64,000 nt of DNA from assembly GCF_015354405.1 (NCBI RefSeq), contig NZ_JADKYP010000006.1:173853-237852 (forward strand), written 5' to 3'. This DNA is from Nocardia sp. BSTN01. Its GTDB lineage: Bacteria; Actinomycetota; Actinomycetes; Mycobacteriales; Mycobacteriaceae. Position numbers and translations under genes: made by a program. The notes below the pieces were generated by a model. The model saw only the letters and a program-made list of their open reading frames with translations, searched no databases and was not told the origin of the DNA. This document shows, piece after piece, positions 34,543 to 43,030 of the stretch (positions within the stretch are counted from its first letter, which is position 1; every line of letters begins with the position of its first letter).

Positions 34543-35274
34543 TCAGCGCCGGGCAGTGGCCACCGAGTCGAGCACAATATCGGTGGCCGGTGCGCCGTCG
34601 CCGGATCCGTCCTTCACGCCGCCCGCGGCGATGTTCTGCAGCACATCCATACCGCCGGTGATCCGGCCGAACGGGGTGTAGTTGGGCGGCAGTTTGCTGT
34701 CGGAGTAGACCAGGAAGAACTGGCTTCCGTTGGTGTTGGGGCCGGAGTTGGCCATCGCGACCGTTCCCGCCGGGTAGGTCGCACCGGCCAGGTTCTCGTC
34801 TCCGAACCGGTAGCCGGGACCGCCGGTGCCGGTGCCGGTCGGGTCACCGCACTGCAGCACGAAGATGCCCTCGGTGGTCAGGCGGTGGCAGCGGGTGTGG
34901 TCGAAGTACTGCTCGCCGGCGAGGAAGGCGAACGAGTTGACCGTATGCGTCGCCCGTGCGGAGTCGAGGGCGACGGTGATGGTTCCGCAGTTGGTTTCCA
35001 GCGTCGCGGTGTAACCGGCGTTGGGGTCGATGGTCACCGCGGGTTCGGCCGGCCACTGCTTGCCGTTGGGCTGAGCGTCGCCGGGTGTCATGCAGCCGGG
35101 AGCCTGGGTGTGCAGTGGCAGCGGGGCAGCCACCGCAGTGGTGCCGCCGGCCAGCAGCGCGATCGCCGCACCCGCCGCCGCCAGGCCGCTGCGCACCGGC
35201 AATCTGCGCGATCTGCGGTCGCGTCGGGCGGAGTGGTCGAGATCGGACTGCGAGTGTGGGATATCGATACGCAC
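34543..35274 (-). CDS. secreted cyclophilin-type peptidyl-prolyl isomerase
   Basis: A 243-residue protein starting at GTG 35274, supported by GGAGG nine nt upstream; the frame extends further upstream but without a ribosome site and toward the divergent AIM24 gene. It has a basic N-region, one hydrophobic segment (GLAAAGAAIALLAGGTTAVAAP) as signal or anchor, and a cyclophilin domain (about 85-243) with YFDHTRCHRL, GDPTGTGTGGPGY, and NSGPNTNGSQFFLVY. It catalyses proline isomerisation, here likely in the cell envelope. Confidence 0.88.
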   Translation of the reverse strand: MRIDIPHSQSDLDHSARRDRRSRRLPVRSGLAAAGAAIALLAGGTTAVAAPLPLHTQAPGCMTPGDAQPNGKQWPAEPAVTIDPNAGYTATLETNCGTITVALDSARATHTVNSFAFLAGEQYFDHTRCHRLTTEGIFVLQCGDPTGTGTGGPGYRFGDENLAGATYPAGTVAMANSGPNTNGSQFFLVYSDSKLPPNYTPFGRITGGMDVLQNIAAGGVKDGSGDGAPATDIVLDSVATARR

Positions 35275-35381
35275 CGGGGCGGGCCTCCGAGTTTCGTCTC
35301 GTGATTCGGTTCGGTCGCCCGGCATCATCGCATGCCCGGCCGCCGGGTGCGGGTGAATGAACATCCCGCCCCCGGCGCTGC

Positions 35382-35387
35382 TAACGT
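35382..35387 (+). promoter_or_regulatory. -10 element of the AIM24 gene, leaderless
   Basis: TAACGT is 7 nt before ATG 35395. Confidence 0.45.
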
Positions 35388-35394
35388 CGCGGCC

Positions 35395-36075
35395 ATGCAG
35401 GTGGTGTTGCGGCATAATCCGTCGTCCACGGTGGCACGGTGTTTTCTCGCCGGTGGGGAGCCGTTGCGTGCGGAAACCGGTGCGATGGTGGCCCATTCGG
35501 CCGGAGTGAGCCTGGCCGCGAAGGCCGAGGGCGGATTTCTGGCGGGGCTGAAGCGTTCCGTGCTGGCCGGTGAGTCGTTCTTCGTGTCCACGTTCACCGC
35601 GCCTCCGCAGGGCGGCTGGGTCGATGTCGCGCCGGCGTTACCCGGTGACATGCTGGCGCTGCCGATCGCGCCGGACCGCCCGTACTTCATCAGCCGCGGC
35701 GGCTGGATCGCCAATTCCCATGGCGTGCAGGTGGAAGCGAAATGGGGCGGTTTCGCGAACATGTTCGGCGGCGAGGGCGGATTCGGCCTGCGCGCCCGGG
35801 GGCAGGGCGAGGTCGTGGTCGGTGTCTTCGGCGCGATCGACGTGATCGATCTGCAGCCGGGTGAGTCGGTGACCATCGACTGCGGCCACGTGGTGGCCTA
35901 CGACCTCGCACTGAAATTCGGTATCCGCCGGGCGGTTTCGGGTCGTTCGCTGCAATCGATCACGTCCGGCGAGGGGCTGGTGTTCGACTTCACCGGTCCG
36001 GGCCGGGTGCTGCTGCAGACCCGCAACCCGGGTGCGTTCGCGGCCTGGGCCGGTGCGGTCACCTCGTCCGGTTAG
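35395..36075 (+). CDS. AIM24 family protein (TIGR00266-like)
   Basis: A 226-residue beta-rich protein of the AIM24 family. Visible family motifs are ETGAMVAHSAGVSLAAKAEGGFLAGLKRSVLAGESFFVSTFTA and the C-terminal GPGRVLLQTRNPGAFAAW. These proteins fold as tubby-like beta barrels; the bacterial function is unknown. Its stop overlaps the stop of the convergent Nudix gene by 4 nt. Confidence 0.88.
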   Translation: MQVVLRHNPSSTVARCFLAGGEPLRAETGAMVAHSAGVSLAAKAEGGFLAGLKRSVLAGESFFVSTFTAPPQGGWVDVAPALPGDMLALPIAPDRPYFISRGGWIANSHGVQVEAKWGGFANMFGGEGGFGLRARGQGEVVVGVFGAIDVIDLQPGESVTIDCGHVVAYDLALKFGIRRAVSGRSLQSITSGEGLVFDFTGPGRVLLQTRNPGAFAAWAGAVTSSG

Positions 36076-36599
36076 GCCCGATTACGCGGGTGCAGCAGGT
36101 CGCCGATCAGAACTCGGGTGTCGGGGACGAACGGCCAGCCGGGATCGCTCAGATGCTCCCACAGCTGGGCGTCGGTCCACCACCAGCCCGCGGCGATCTC
36201 CTCCGCCTGCACGGTGATCGGCCCGTCGGAGCGGATCTCATAGGCGAACAGGTGGCACCGCATCGGGCGGCCCGCCCAGCTGCCGTCCCAGGACACCCGG
36301 GCCAGCGGCCGCGGGTCCGCCGGAGCCGCAACGATTCCCAGCTCCTCACCCAGCTCGCGCGCCGCCGCGGCGGCGGGATCCTCCCCGGGGGCCAGCACGC
36401 CGCCGGCCAGGCAGTCGTGCATTCCGGCGAACACCATCTTCGTATCGGTACGCCGATGCACGTAGATGCGGCGCCCGTCGAGCGATCGCACCAGCACGCC
36501 GGCGCTGGCATGCCACAATCCTTCGGCATACACCTCGGCGCGTTCGGCACTGCCGGTCTCGTTGCCGCGGCCGTCGTAGACGGCGATGACCTCACCCAT
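36072..36599 (-). CDS. Nudix hydrolase
   Basis: A 175-residue Nudix protein. The Nudix box runs GGVLAPGEDPAAAAARELGEELGI with the metal-binding REL-EE residues intact. Upstream EVYAEGLWHASAGVLVRSLDGRRIYVHRR resembles the isopentenyl-diphosphate isomerase/YfcD-type subgroup, so the substrate may be a diphosphate ester rather than a nucleotide. ATG 36599 is leaderless. Substrate is uncertain. Confidence 0.87.
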   Translation of the reverse strand: MGEVIAVYDGRGNETGSAERAEVYAEGLWHASAGVLVRSLDGRRIYVHRRTDTKMVFAGMHDCLAGGVLAPGEDPAAAAARELGEELGIVAAPADPRPLARVSWDGSWAGRPMRCHLFAYEIRSDGPITVQAEEIAAGWWWTDAQLWEHLSDPGWPFVPDTRVLIGDLLHPRNRA

Positions 36600-36606
36600 T
36601 CCCGCC

Positions 36607-36612
36607 ACCCTA
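36607..36612 (-). promoter_or_regulatory. -10 element of the Nudix gene, leaderless
   Basis: Minus-strand TAGGGT is 7 nt before ATG 36599. Confidence 0.45.
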
Positions 36613-36705
36613 GGCGGTGGGCGGGGGAGAATGCGCCCACGGTGGCGCATCGGCGGCCAGCGCGGACGATGGTGGTAGGACAACGGCGAGGCGAGGTGAT
36701 GCTCC

Positions 36706-37455
36706 GTGGTGATCGATCTGAACAGCGATCTCGGGGAGGGGTACGGTCCGTACACGATGGGCGACGACGAGGCGCTTCTCGACGTCGTGACCAGCGCCAA
36801 TATCGCCTGTGGCTTCCACGCCGGGGATCCGGTGATCATGCGGCGCACGTGCGATCTGGCGGTCGCGCACGGGGTGCGGATCGGCGCGCACATCTCCTAT
36901 CGCGACCTCGCCGGATTCGGCCGCCGCGAGATGGCGGTGTCCCCGGCCGAGCTGACAGCCGAGTCGATCTATCAGATCGGCGCGCTCGACGGCTTCGCCC
37001 GGGCGGCCGGTGATCGGGTGCGCTATGTGAAACCCCATGGTGCGCTGTATCATTCGGCGGCGTCCGATCCCGCTGCGGCCGCGGCAGTGGTGGTGGCGCT
37101 GGTCGCCTTCGGCCAGTTGAGCCTGCTCGGGCCCGCCGATTCGGAGCTCGCTCGCGCGGCGGAGGCGGCCGGAATCCCGTTCCACGCGGAGGGTTTCGCC
37201 GACCGCGCCTACACCCCCGAAGGCAGGCTGGTGCCGCGCGGGCACGCCGGTGCGGTGCTGGCCGCGGAAGCGGCGCTGGGACAGGCGGTGTCGATCGCCG
37301 TGGACGGACACGCCCACACGGTGGCCGGCGACCCGGTGCGCGTCGAGGTGCGCAGCCTGTGCGTCCACGGCGATTCGCCCGATGCCGTCCGGATGGCACA
37401 CTCGATCCGGCAGTCGCTGCTGGACAAGGGCGTCGAACTGCGGAGCTTCACATGA
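36706..37455 (+). CDS. pxpA: 5-oxoprolinase subunit A (LamB/YcsF family)
   Basis: A 249-residue PxpA, the subunit that with PxpB and PxpC hydrolyses 5-oxoproline to glutamate using ATP. Family signature: MVIDLNSDLGEGYGPYTMGDDEALLDVVTSANIACGFHAGDP-type opening, RYVKPHGALYH and EGFADRAYTPEGRLVPR. GTG start with AGG nine nt upstream. Overlaps pxpB by ATGA. Confidence 0.94.
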   Translation: MVIDLNSDLGEGYGPYTMGDDEALLDVVTSANIACGFHAGDPVIMRRTCDLAVAHGVRIGAHISYRDLAGFGRREMAVSPAELTAESIYQIGALDGFARAAGDRVRYVKPHGALYHSAASDPAAAAAVVVALVAFGQLSLLGPADSELARAAEAAGIPFHAEGFADRAYTPEGRLVPRGHAGAVLAAEAALGQAVSIAVDGHAHTVAGDPVRVEVRSLCVHGDSPDAVRMAHSIRQSLLDKGVELRSFT

Positions 37456-38084
37456 GCGCGGTGACCGTGCGGCCCGCGGGCGACCGCGCGCTGCTCCTCG
37501 AACCGGCCGACGCCGCCCAGCTGCCGCTGCTGCTCGACCACCTTCGGCGCACGCCGATCGACGGGGTGGCCGACTTCCTGCCCGCCGCTCGGACCGTCCT
37601 GCTCACGCTGTGTCCCGGTATCGACCCGGCGGTGATCGAATCCCATGTGCGCGCACTGGATCTCGCGCCGGGCGCCGATTCCGACAGCCTGGCCGCCGCG
37701 GAGACGGTCACCGTCCCGGTGTGCTACGACGGTCCCGACCTCGCCGATGCCGCCGAACTGCTGGGCATCACACCCGGGCAACTGATCGAGCGGCACACCG
37801 GTGTGCCGTGGCGATGCGCCTTCATCGGTTTCGCCCCCGGATTCGGCTATCTGCATGCACCCGACGCCGAGCTGTCGGTGCCACGACGCCCGCAGGCCCG
37901 CACCGCGGTCCCGGCAGGTTCGGTCGCGCTGGCGGGGGGATACAGTGCCGTCTATCCGCGTAGTTCGCCGGGCGGCTGGCAGCTCATCGGCCGTACCGAC
38001 CTGGTCCTGTGGGATGCGGCGCGGCCGGAACCGGCGCTGTTGCGCGCGGGTACGCGGGTCCGGTTCGTGGCGGTGGATCGGTGA
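37452..38084 (+). CDS. pxpB: 5-oxoprolinase subunit B (KipI-like)
   Basis: A 210-residue cyclophilin-like PxpB. Conserved VTVPVCYDGPDLADAAELLGIT, FIGFAPGFGYL and GSVALAGGYSAVYPRSSPGGWQLIGRT. ATG overlaps the pxpA stop and its stop overlaps pxpC, so the three are translationally coupled. Confidence 0.94.
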   Translation: MSAVTVRPAGDRALLLEPADAAQLPLLLDHLRRTPIDGVADFLPAARTVLLTLCPGIDPAVIESHVRALDLAPGADSDSLAAAETVTVPVCYDGPDLADAAELLGITPGQLIERHTGVPWRCAFIGFAPGFGYLHAPDAELSVPRRPQARTAVPAGSVALAGGYSAVYPRSSPGGWQLIGRTDLVLWDAARPEPALLRAGTRVRFVAVDR

Positions 38085-38962
38085 GAGCCCGGGCGGCGCG
38101 GATGCGCGTTCTCGAGCCGGGAGCGCTCAGCACCGTGCAGGATCTCGGGCGGCCGGGCTGGTTCCACGCCGGGGTCGGGGTCTCCGGGGCCCTGGACCGC
38201 CGGGCGCTGCGTCTGGCGAACAGGCTGGTGGGCAATGCCGAATCGGCGGCGGCCATCGAGTGCGTGCTGGGCGGGCTGAGCGTGGAATTCGACGCCCCGG
38301 TCGTGGTGAGCGTGACGGGCGCACCGGTGCCGATCAGCGTCGGCCGCCGCGCCGAACCGCCGGCGTCGGTGCTGTTCGTCGCGGCAGGGCAGCGGGTGCG
38401 GATCGGTACGGCCGAGACGGGGCTGCGGTGCTATCTGGCGGTGCGCGGCGGCGTCGCGGTGGAGCCGGTACTCGGATCTCGCAGCCGGGACACGATGGCG
38501 TGCCTGGGCCCCGAACCGCTGCGCCGGGGAGACACCCTGCCGGTCGGCGCTCCGCCGCGTGGCTGGCCGACCGTCGAGCTCGCTCCGGTCGTCCCGCCCA
38601 CCGGGGGAACGCTGCGGGTGCGGGCCGGGCTCGGGCCGCGCGCGGACTGGTTCCACAATCCCGCCGATCTGTTCACCGGCGCCTGGGAGGTCTCCACGGA
38701 CACCGACCGGATCGGCGTACGCCTGGACCGCCACGGTGAGGCCCCGCCGCTGCGGCGGGCGAACGATGCCGAATTGCCCACCGAGGGAATGGCTTTGGGT
38801 GCAATTCAAGTGCCACCCGCGGGCCGCCCGGTGGTCCTGCTGGCGGACCGGCCGATCACCGGGGGGTACCCCGTGGTGGCCACGGTGATCGACGCCGACG
38901 TGGATCTGCTCGGTCAGGCCCGGCCCGGCCAGCTGATCGAATTCCGTTGCTGGCAGCGCTGA
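38081..38962 (+). CDS. pxpC: 5-oxoprolinase subunit C (KipA-like)
   Basis: A 293-residue PxpC with the biotin-dependent carboxylase-like fold: LEPGALSTVQDLGRPGWFHAGVGVSGALDRRALRLANRLVGN at the N-terminus and TEGMALGAIQVPPAGRPVVLLADRPITGGYPVVATV at the C-terminus. GTG start (GTGA overlap) or ATG 38102. Last gene of the operon. Confidence 0.93.
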   Translation: MRARAARMRVLEPGALSTVQDLGRPGWFHAGVGVSGALDRRALRLANRLVGNAESAAAIECVLGGLSVEFDAPVVVSVTGAPVPISVGRRAEPPASVLFVAAGQRVRIGTAETGLRCYLAVRGGVAVEPVLGSRSRDTMACLGPEPLRRGDTLPVGAPPRGWPTVELAPVVPPTGGTLRVRAGLGPRADWFHNPADLFTGAWEVSTDTDRIGVRLDRHGEAPPLRRANDAELPTEGMALGAIQVPPAGRPVVLLADRPITGGYPVVATVIDADVDLLGQARPGQLIEFRCWQR

Positions 38963-39017
38963 TCCGCCGCACGGACGGGTCGGAACACCTCTCGAGGGGG
39001 GACAGCGGATTGGTCTG

Positions 39018-39032
39018 CGGGGCGACGCCCCG
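39018..39032. terminator. short GC hairpin in the gap after pxpC
   Basis: CGGGGC-gac-GCCCCG, 6-bp stem with 3-nt loop, between convergent pxpC and the monooxygenase gene. The 232-bp gap holds no credible gene. Confidence 0.35.
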
Positions 39033-39194
39033 GCGGCCGGAAACCGGGCCGGGTCGACACCCGGCTCGGCTTCGTCGGCAACACGCGCGATGTCACGATC
39101 TTCGGCTGCACCGGCCCGACGCAGCCGTGGTCGCGGATATGGCCGGAGTGGATGCACCTGTGACGCCGATGCGCGACCGCACCGCGGGTGGGCC

Positions 39195-40796
39195 TCACTG
39201 GGTGTGGGCCGGGATCGGCGCGGGACCGAACCAGCGGGTGAGCGCGCGAGGCAGACCGCCGGCTGTTGCATCGTCGGTAGCCCATGCGACGTACCCATCG
39301 GGACGCAGCAGAATCGCTGCCGGTGTACTTGCTGCGGCCGCGGTGTCGACGGCCTGGTTCGAGGAGGGACCCGGATCGAGAGTGAGTGTGCCGGAGACGA
39401 TGTCGACCCGCGCACGCCACCCGTGCGCCGAGGCGGCCGCTGTGCCCGTGGCGTCGATCAGCAATGGCCGCGCGGGGTGCAGCAGCTCGGCAACCCGGGT
39501 GGTGCCGCCGTCGGTGGTGACCGTGTAGTCGGGCACCAGATATCCGGACAGGCGATGGTCGTCGCCGACGTCGTAGCGGATGTCGGATCCGGCCAGGAGC
39601 TGGGCGAGGTGTAAAGCGACCTCCGGGATCCGTACCAGCTCCCCGAAGAGGTCGCGCAATCCGGTGACCTCGGGCCCCGGTGCCATCAACGCGCTTTGCG
39701 CGAGACTGTGCATCATCACTCGCTCGGCCACCGGGCGGCGTTCGCTTTCGTAGGTGTCCAGCAGTCCGGCCGGTGACCAGCCGTTGACCTCCGCCGCCAG
39801 TTTCCAGCCCAGGTTGACCGCGTCCTGCAGTCCGAGATTCAGTCCCGGGCCACCCATCGCGGAGTGGACGTGCGCGGCGTCTCCGAGCAGGAAGATCCGG
39901 CCGTCGCGATACCGCTGCGCCACCCGGGTGTTCTGACCGACGTTGCGGCGCAACGCATGCGGACCGGCGCCGGCCGGCGGTTCGATCGGCACGTCGGCTC
40001 CCAGCACCCGCTCGACGCTCTCCCGTAGCTCCGTGAAGGTAACGGGTTCGTCCTCGGCCGGACAGTGGTCGGTGCCGTATTCGCTCACCCCGATCATCGG
40101 CCGCCCGGGCATCAGCTCGGCGAAGAGGAACATGCCCTTCTCCACGCGGTTGTGGCCGAAGTGGAACCGCCCCACGTCGGGAATGTCGATGCCGCCGTCG
40201 GGTGTGCGCAGCCGGTCCGGGACGGTGGCATGGCCGAATCGGGACACGCGGTCGGTCACGGTGCAGCCGGGGAAGTCGATGCCGGCCAGCTTGCGCACCG
40301 TACTCTTCCCGCCGTCCGCGGCGACCAGGTAGCGGGTGCGGATACGATAGCCGCCGTCGGGACCGTCGACGGTCGCTACGACATGGTCGGGATGGGATTC
40401 GAGATCGCGCAGGCTGTGCCCCCACCGCACCGCCACGCCCAGTTCCCGCGCGCGGGCGGCGAGCAGCGCGAGCAGGTACGGTTGCGGAATGGGCAGGCCG
40501 TATATCGGATTGTCCGCCAGTCCGGCCAGGTCCAGCCGCAAGCCGCTGAACGAATATCCCGGCAGCGGTGCGGGGCTCGTGGGCGCACGGTCGCCGACGG
40601 CGGGCTGGTACAACCCGCGCATATCCATCAGCCGCACCACCTGCCCGATGAGACCGTTGGCCTTGGGTTCGGTGCTGGGTTCGGGCAGCTTGTCCAGGAC
40701 CGCCGCCGTGATCCCGCCAAGAGCGAGTTCGCAGGCCAGCATCAGCCCGTTCGGCCCGGCACCGGAAATCAGGACATCACAGGTGTTTTCGGACAT
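39195..40796 (-). CDS. FAD-dependent class A monooxygenase, Rox/PheA-TfdB-like
   Basis: A 533-residue group A flavoprotein hydroxylase. Dinucleotide motif GAGPNG (Gly12-Gly17), DG motif YLVAADGGKSTVRKLAGIDFPG, and GD motif GRIFLLGDAAHVHSAMGGPGLNLGLQDAVNLGWKLAAE are all intact, and a C-terminal thioredoxin-like part follows. The family hydroxylates aromatic rings and includes rifampicin monooxygenase, to which the N-terminal layout is similar; the true substrate is unknown. It lies 51 nt downstream of a TetR gene on the same strand, a likely two-gene autoregulated unit. Confidence 0.9.
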   Translation of the reverse strand: MSENTCDVLISGAGPNGLMLACELALGGITAAVLDKLPEPSTEPKANGLIGQVVRLMDMRGLYQPAVGDRAPTSPAPLPGYSFSGLRLDLAGLADNPIYGLPIPQPYLLALLAARARELGVAVRWGHSLRDLESHPDHVVATVDGPDGGYRIRTRYLVAADGGKSTVRKLAGIDFPGCTVTDRVSRFGHATVPDRLRTPDGGIDIPDVGRFHFGHNRVEKGMFLFAELMPGRPMIGVSEYGTDHCPAEDEPVTFTELRESVERVLGADVPIEPPAGAGPHALRRNVGQNTRVAQRYRDGRIFLLGDAAHVHSAMGGPGLNLGLQDAVNLGWKLAAEVNGWSPAGLLDTYESERRPVAERVMMHSLAQSALMAPGPEVTGLRDLFGELVRIPEVALHLAQLLAGSDIRYDVGDDHRLSGYLVPDYTVTTDGGTTRVAELLHPARPLLIDATGTAAASAHGWRARVDIVSGTLTLDPGPSSNQAVDTAAAASTPAAILLRPDGYVAWATDDATAGGLPRALTRWFGPAPIPAHTQ

Positions 40797-40847
40797 GACG
40801 AATCAGACCCCTTGTCGGATAAGCGGTTTCGAGGGAGGGAGAAAAGT

Positions 40848-41456
40848 TCAGTGGGGTTCGGGCAGGCCGGCCGCGACCAGTTCCAATGCCTGGCTCGTGA
40901 GCGCGGTGATCGAGGTCGGAGGATCGCACCGGGGATAGACCTCGATCGCCGACACCAGCGCCGCGAGCACGGCTTCGGCGACCAGCCGTGGGTAGAGCGT
41001 GCCGGGGTCGGTGCCGGTGCGTTCGGCGATCACCTCGGCGAAGGCGTCGGCGGTGGTGCGGGTCAGCACTGCCTGCGCCTCGGGGCTGGCGATGAGCTTG
41101 CGCACCTCGGCCTGCCGGTCGCGCGGCGGGGGATCGGCGTCGAGCCCGTCGACCCGCAACGGTTCCAGCATCGCCTCGGTGATCGCGGTCCACAGCGGCT
41201 CGCCGGCGGGCCGGGCCCGCAACAGTTCGATCCCCCGGTGGATGCGGTCGATCTGCCGGTACGCCAGCGCCTCGTATTTGCTGGCGAAGTAGTTGGTGAA
41301 CGTGCGCACCGATACGCCCGCGCGGGCGGCGATATCCTCACGCAGCACCTGGTCCAGACCGCGTTCGAACATCAGCTCCAGTGCCGCATCGCTGAGCGCA
41401 CGCCGGGTATCGAGCTTCTTGCGTTCCCGCAGCCCCCGAGCCGGGTCCCTGGTCAT
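40848..41456 (-). CDS. TetR-family regulator, probable repressor of the monooxygenase
   Basis: A 202-residue regulator with HTH (about 15-62): RALSDAALELMFERGLDQVLREDIAARAGVSVRTFTNYFASKYEAL. The C-terminal ligand domain is helical. ATG 41456 was chosen because residues before it run into the promoter and operator region. It is first gene of the operon with the FAD monooxygenase, and two inverted repeats lie 18-70 bp upstream. It probably represses itself and the monooxygenase until an aromatic ligand binds. Confidence 0.87.
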   Translation of the reverse strand: MTRDPARGLRERKKLDTRRALSDAALELMFERGLDQVLREDIAARAGVSVRTFTNYFASKYEALAYRQIDRIHRGIELLRARPAGEPLWTAITEAMLEPLRVDGLDADPPPRDRQAEVRKLIASPEAQAVLTRTTADAFAEVIAERTGTDPGTLYPRLVAEAVLAALVSAIEVYPRCDPPTSITALTSQALELVAAGLPEPH

Positions 41457-41473
41457 GATCTCAGTATCGAGGA

Positions 41474-41488
41474 AAGTGGGAGACACTT
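41474..41488. promoter_or_regulatory. inverted repeat AAGTG-n5-CACTT upstream of tetR
   Basis: Perfect 5-bp arms, 18 bp upstream of the TetR start codon. A candidate secondary operator or core-promoter site. Confidence 0.35.
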
Positions 41489-41509
41489 CAATAGTGCACG
41501 ACGAGAAAC

Positions 41510-41526
41510 TTTGCCTTTCAGGCAAA
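41510..41526. promoter_or_regulatory. 17-bp palindrome, candidate TetR operator
   Basis: TTTGCC-tttca-GGCAAA, perfect 6-bp arms, in the 114-bp gap between the TetR gene and the divergent ArsC-like gene. Size and position are typical of a TetR dimer site. Confidence 0.55.
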
Positions 41527-41558
41527 AATATTACCCCGCCGCTATCGGCCGGGCGCGC

Positions 41559-41564
41559 TAGGGT
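41559..41564 (+). promoter_or_regulatory. -10 element of the ArsC-like gene, leaderless
   Basis: TAGGGT is 6 nt before ATG 41571. Confidence 0.45.
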
Positions 41565-41570
41565 TCGGCT

Positions 41571-41939
41571 ATGACATCCGGACAGACGCAGATCTGGCAC
41601 AACCCCCGCTGCTCGAAGAGCCGCGCGGCCAAAGCCGCGCTGGACGAGGCCGGTGTGGACTACGTCGAGCTGCGATATCTCGATGATCCGCCGACCGCCG
41701 ATGATCTGCGGAAGGTGCTGGCACAGCTCGGCCTTGAGCCGTGGGACATCACCCGCACCGGTGAACCGGACGCCAAGGAGCTCGGCATGCCGGGCTGGTC
41801 GCGTACGGAGGCCGACCGCGAGCAGTGGATCGAGACACTGGCGAGCAATCCGAAGCTGATTCAGCGACCGATCGTGGTCACCCCCGACGGCCGGGCCGTC
41901 GTCGCGCGGGACGAACAATCGCTGAAATCGGTGCTGTAG
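41571..41939 (+). CDS. ArsC/Spx-fold protein, arsenate reductase-like
   Basis: A 122-residue glutaredoxin-fold ArsC family protein. The single active cysteine is in HNPRCSKSRAAK, followed by YLDDPPTADDLRKVLAQLG and the KLIQRPIVV cis-Pro region with the arginine that binds oxyanions. No arsenic-resistance partners are nearby, so it may be a general thiol reductase (YffB-like). Confidence 0.85.
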   Translation: MTSGQTQIWHNPRCSKSRAAKAALDEAGVDYVELRYLDDPPTADDLRKVLAQLGLEPWDITRTGEPDAKELGMPGWSRTEADREQWIETLASNPKLIQRPIVVTPDGRAVVARDEQSLKSVL

Positions 41940-41989
41940 ACCTCCATCCGGTGCGGGGCCGGAGAACGACCGGCTGCGCGGCAACCACT

Positions 41990-42127
41990 TCGGTGTGCCG
42001 CGGCATTACCCGACGGACGCTGGGGACTCCCGGCGCCGAGCCGCTGATCGTCGGCTTCGACGTGGTCGTTCTCGACGGTGATCGCATTGCCCGCGTGCAC
42101 GGATTCCTGGACAAGATTCCGGGCTGA
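41990..42127 (+). pseudogene. 3' remnant of an NTF2/SnoaL-fold gene
   Basis: The last about 35 codons read PGAEPLIVGFDVVVLDGDRI then a short tail ending GFLDKIPG, which matches the C-terminal strand pair of SnoaL-like proteins. No NTF2-fold sequence or start codon with a ribosome site precedes it in any frame, so it looks like a decayed gene end. The left boundary is approximate. Confidence 0.45.
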
Positions 42128-42139
42128 CCGTCCGCAGTG

Positions 42140-43030
42140 TCAATGAATGCCGTTGTCCGCCAGGGGAAAAGGCGGCCGCCCAATTCCGGCGATCCGCAGA
42201 TTTCCCCACGGGTCGCGCTCCTGCAGCCGGCCCGCGGCGGGCTCGCCGCCCGCGATCCGCAGCGACACCGCACCGCGTCCGGGGTCGGGCAGCAGGTCCG
42301 CCTCCGTCGCGGTGAGACGGCCGTACCAGTGGTAGTGACCGTCGATCGGGTCCGGATGCCCGTTCAGCGCGACCGTCACCGCGAGTTCGGCGCCCGGTCC
42401 GTCGAGTACCGCGGGACCGGCGTACTCGCAAGCGGGCGCGCGATCGGCGGCGACGGTCGTATCGAAGTGACGGCGATCCGGTCGCGGCAACCTCCGGCCG
42501 AGGCGGGGATTCGCTGCCCAGCGACGTGCCGATTCGTGCTGCACGGCACGTCGCAGCTGGATTCGGGTAGCGCCGGTTCGGCACATCGCCACGATGCAGC
42601 GCGCGGCGTATTCGGCGCGGACCTGCACCGGATGGTGCGGCCAGTGCGCGCCGGCGGGGGAGTGTGTCCAGAACAGGTTGGGCATCTCGTGCATCGTCGT
42701 GCCGAGATGGGCCACCCGGCCGTCGCTCAGCAGCGTGTGCAGGTCGGCGCCGATTCCGGTGATGCGGCGGGTATCGAGGTCGGCATCGGCCAGGATCACC
42801 ACCGACGCCGTGGTCGTGCCGTCGTCCGAGCGCAGCCGCCAGCGGTCGTGTGCGCCGTCGAATTCCATGGTGTGCACCGCGGCCGGTGGCCGATCGGCCG
42901 CGAGCGCGGTCGAGCCCAGGACGGCGATGTCGCGAATTCCGTTGCGCCGCAGCGTCGCCGCGACGACCGGCGCCGACGGCCGGGCCGCGACGACAGCCAC
43001 GCCGCCCGCGCCGTGCCGGTCCGGCCTCAT
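42140..43030 (-). CDS. DUF4873 protein with degenerate flavin-monooxygenase-like N-terminus
   Basis: A 296-residue protein. The C-terminal about 95 residues (GPGAELAVTVALNGHPDPIDGHYHWYGRL to RPPFPLADN) form a DUF4873 domain, usually found fused to FAD monooxygenases. The N-terminal 190 residues have Rossmann-like strands ([30 protein letters not shown]) but no GxGxxG, so flavin binding is doubtful. ATG overlaps the stop of the diiron oxygenase (ATGA), implying a partnership. Confidence 0.7.
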   Translation of the reverse strand: MRPDRHGAGGVAVVAARPSAPVVAATLRRNGIRDIAVLGSTALAADRPPAAVHTMEFDGAHDRWRLRSDDGTTTASVVILADADLDTRRITGIGADLHTLLSDGRVAHLGTTMHEMPNLFWTHSPAGAHWPHHPVQVRAEYAARCIVAMCRTGATRIQLRRAVQHESARRWAANPRLGRRLPRPDRRHFDTTVAADRAPACEYAGPAVLDGPGAELAVTVALNGHPDPIDGHYHWYGRLTATEADLLPDPGRGAVSLRIAGGEPAAGRLQERDPWGNLRIAGIGRPPFPLADNGIH

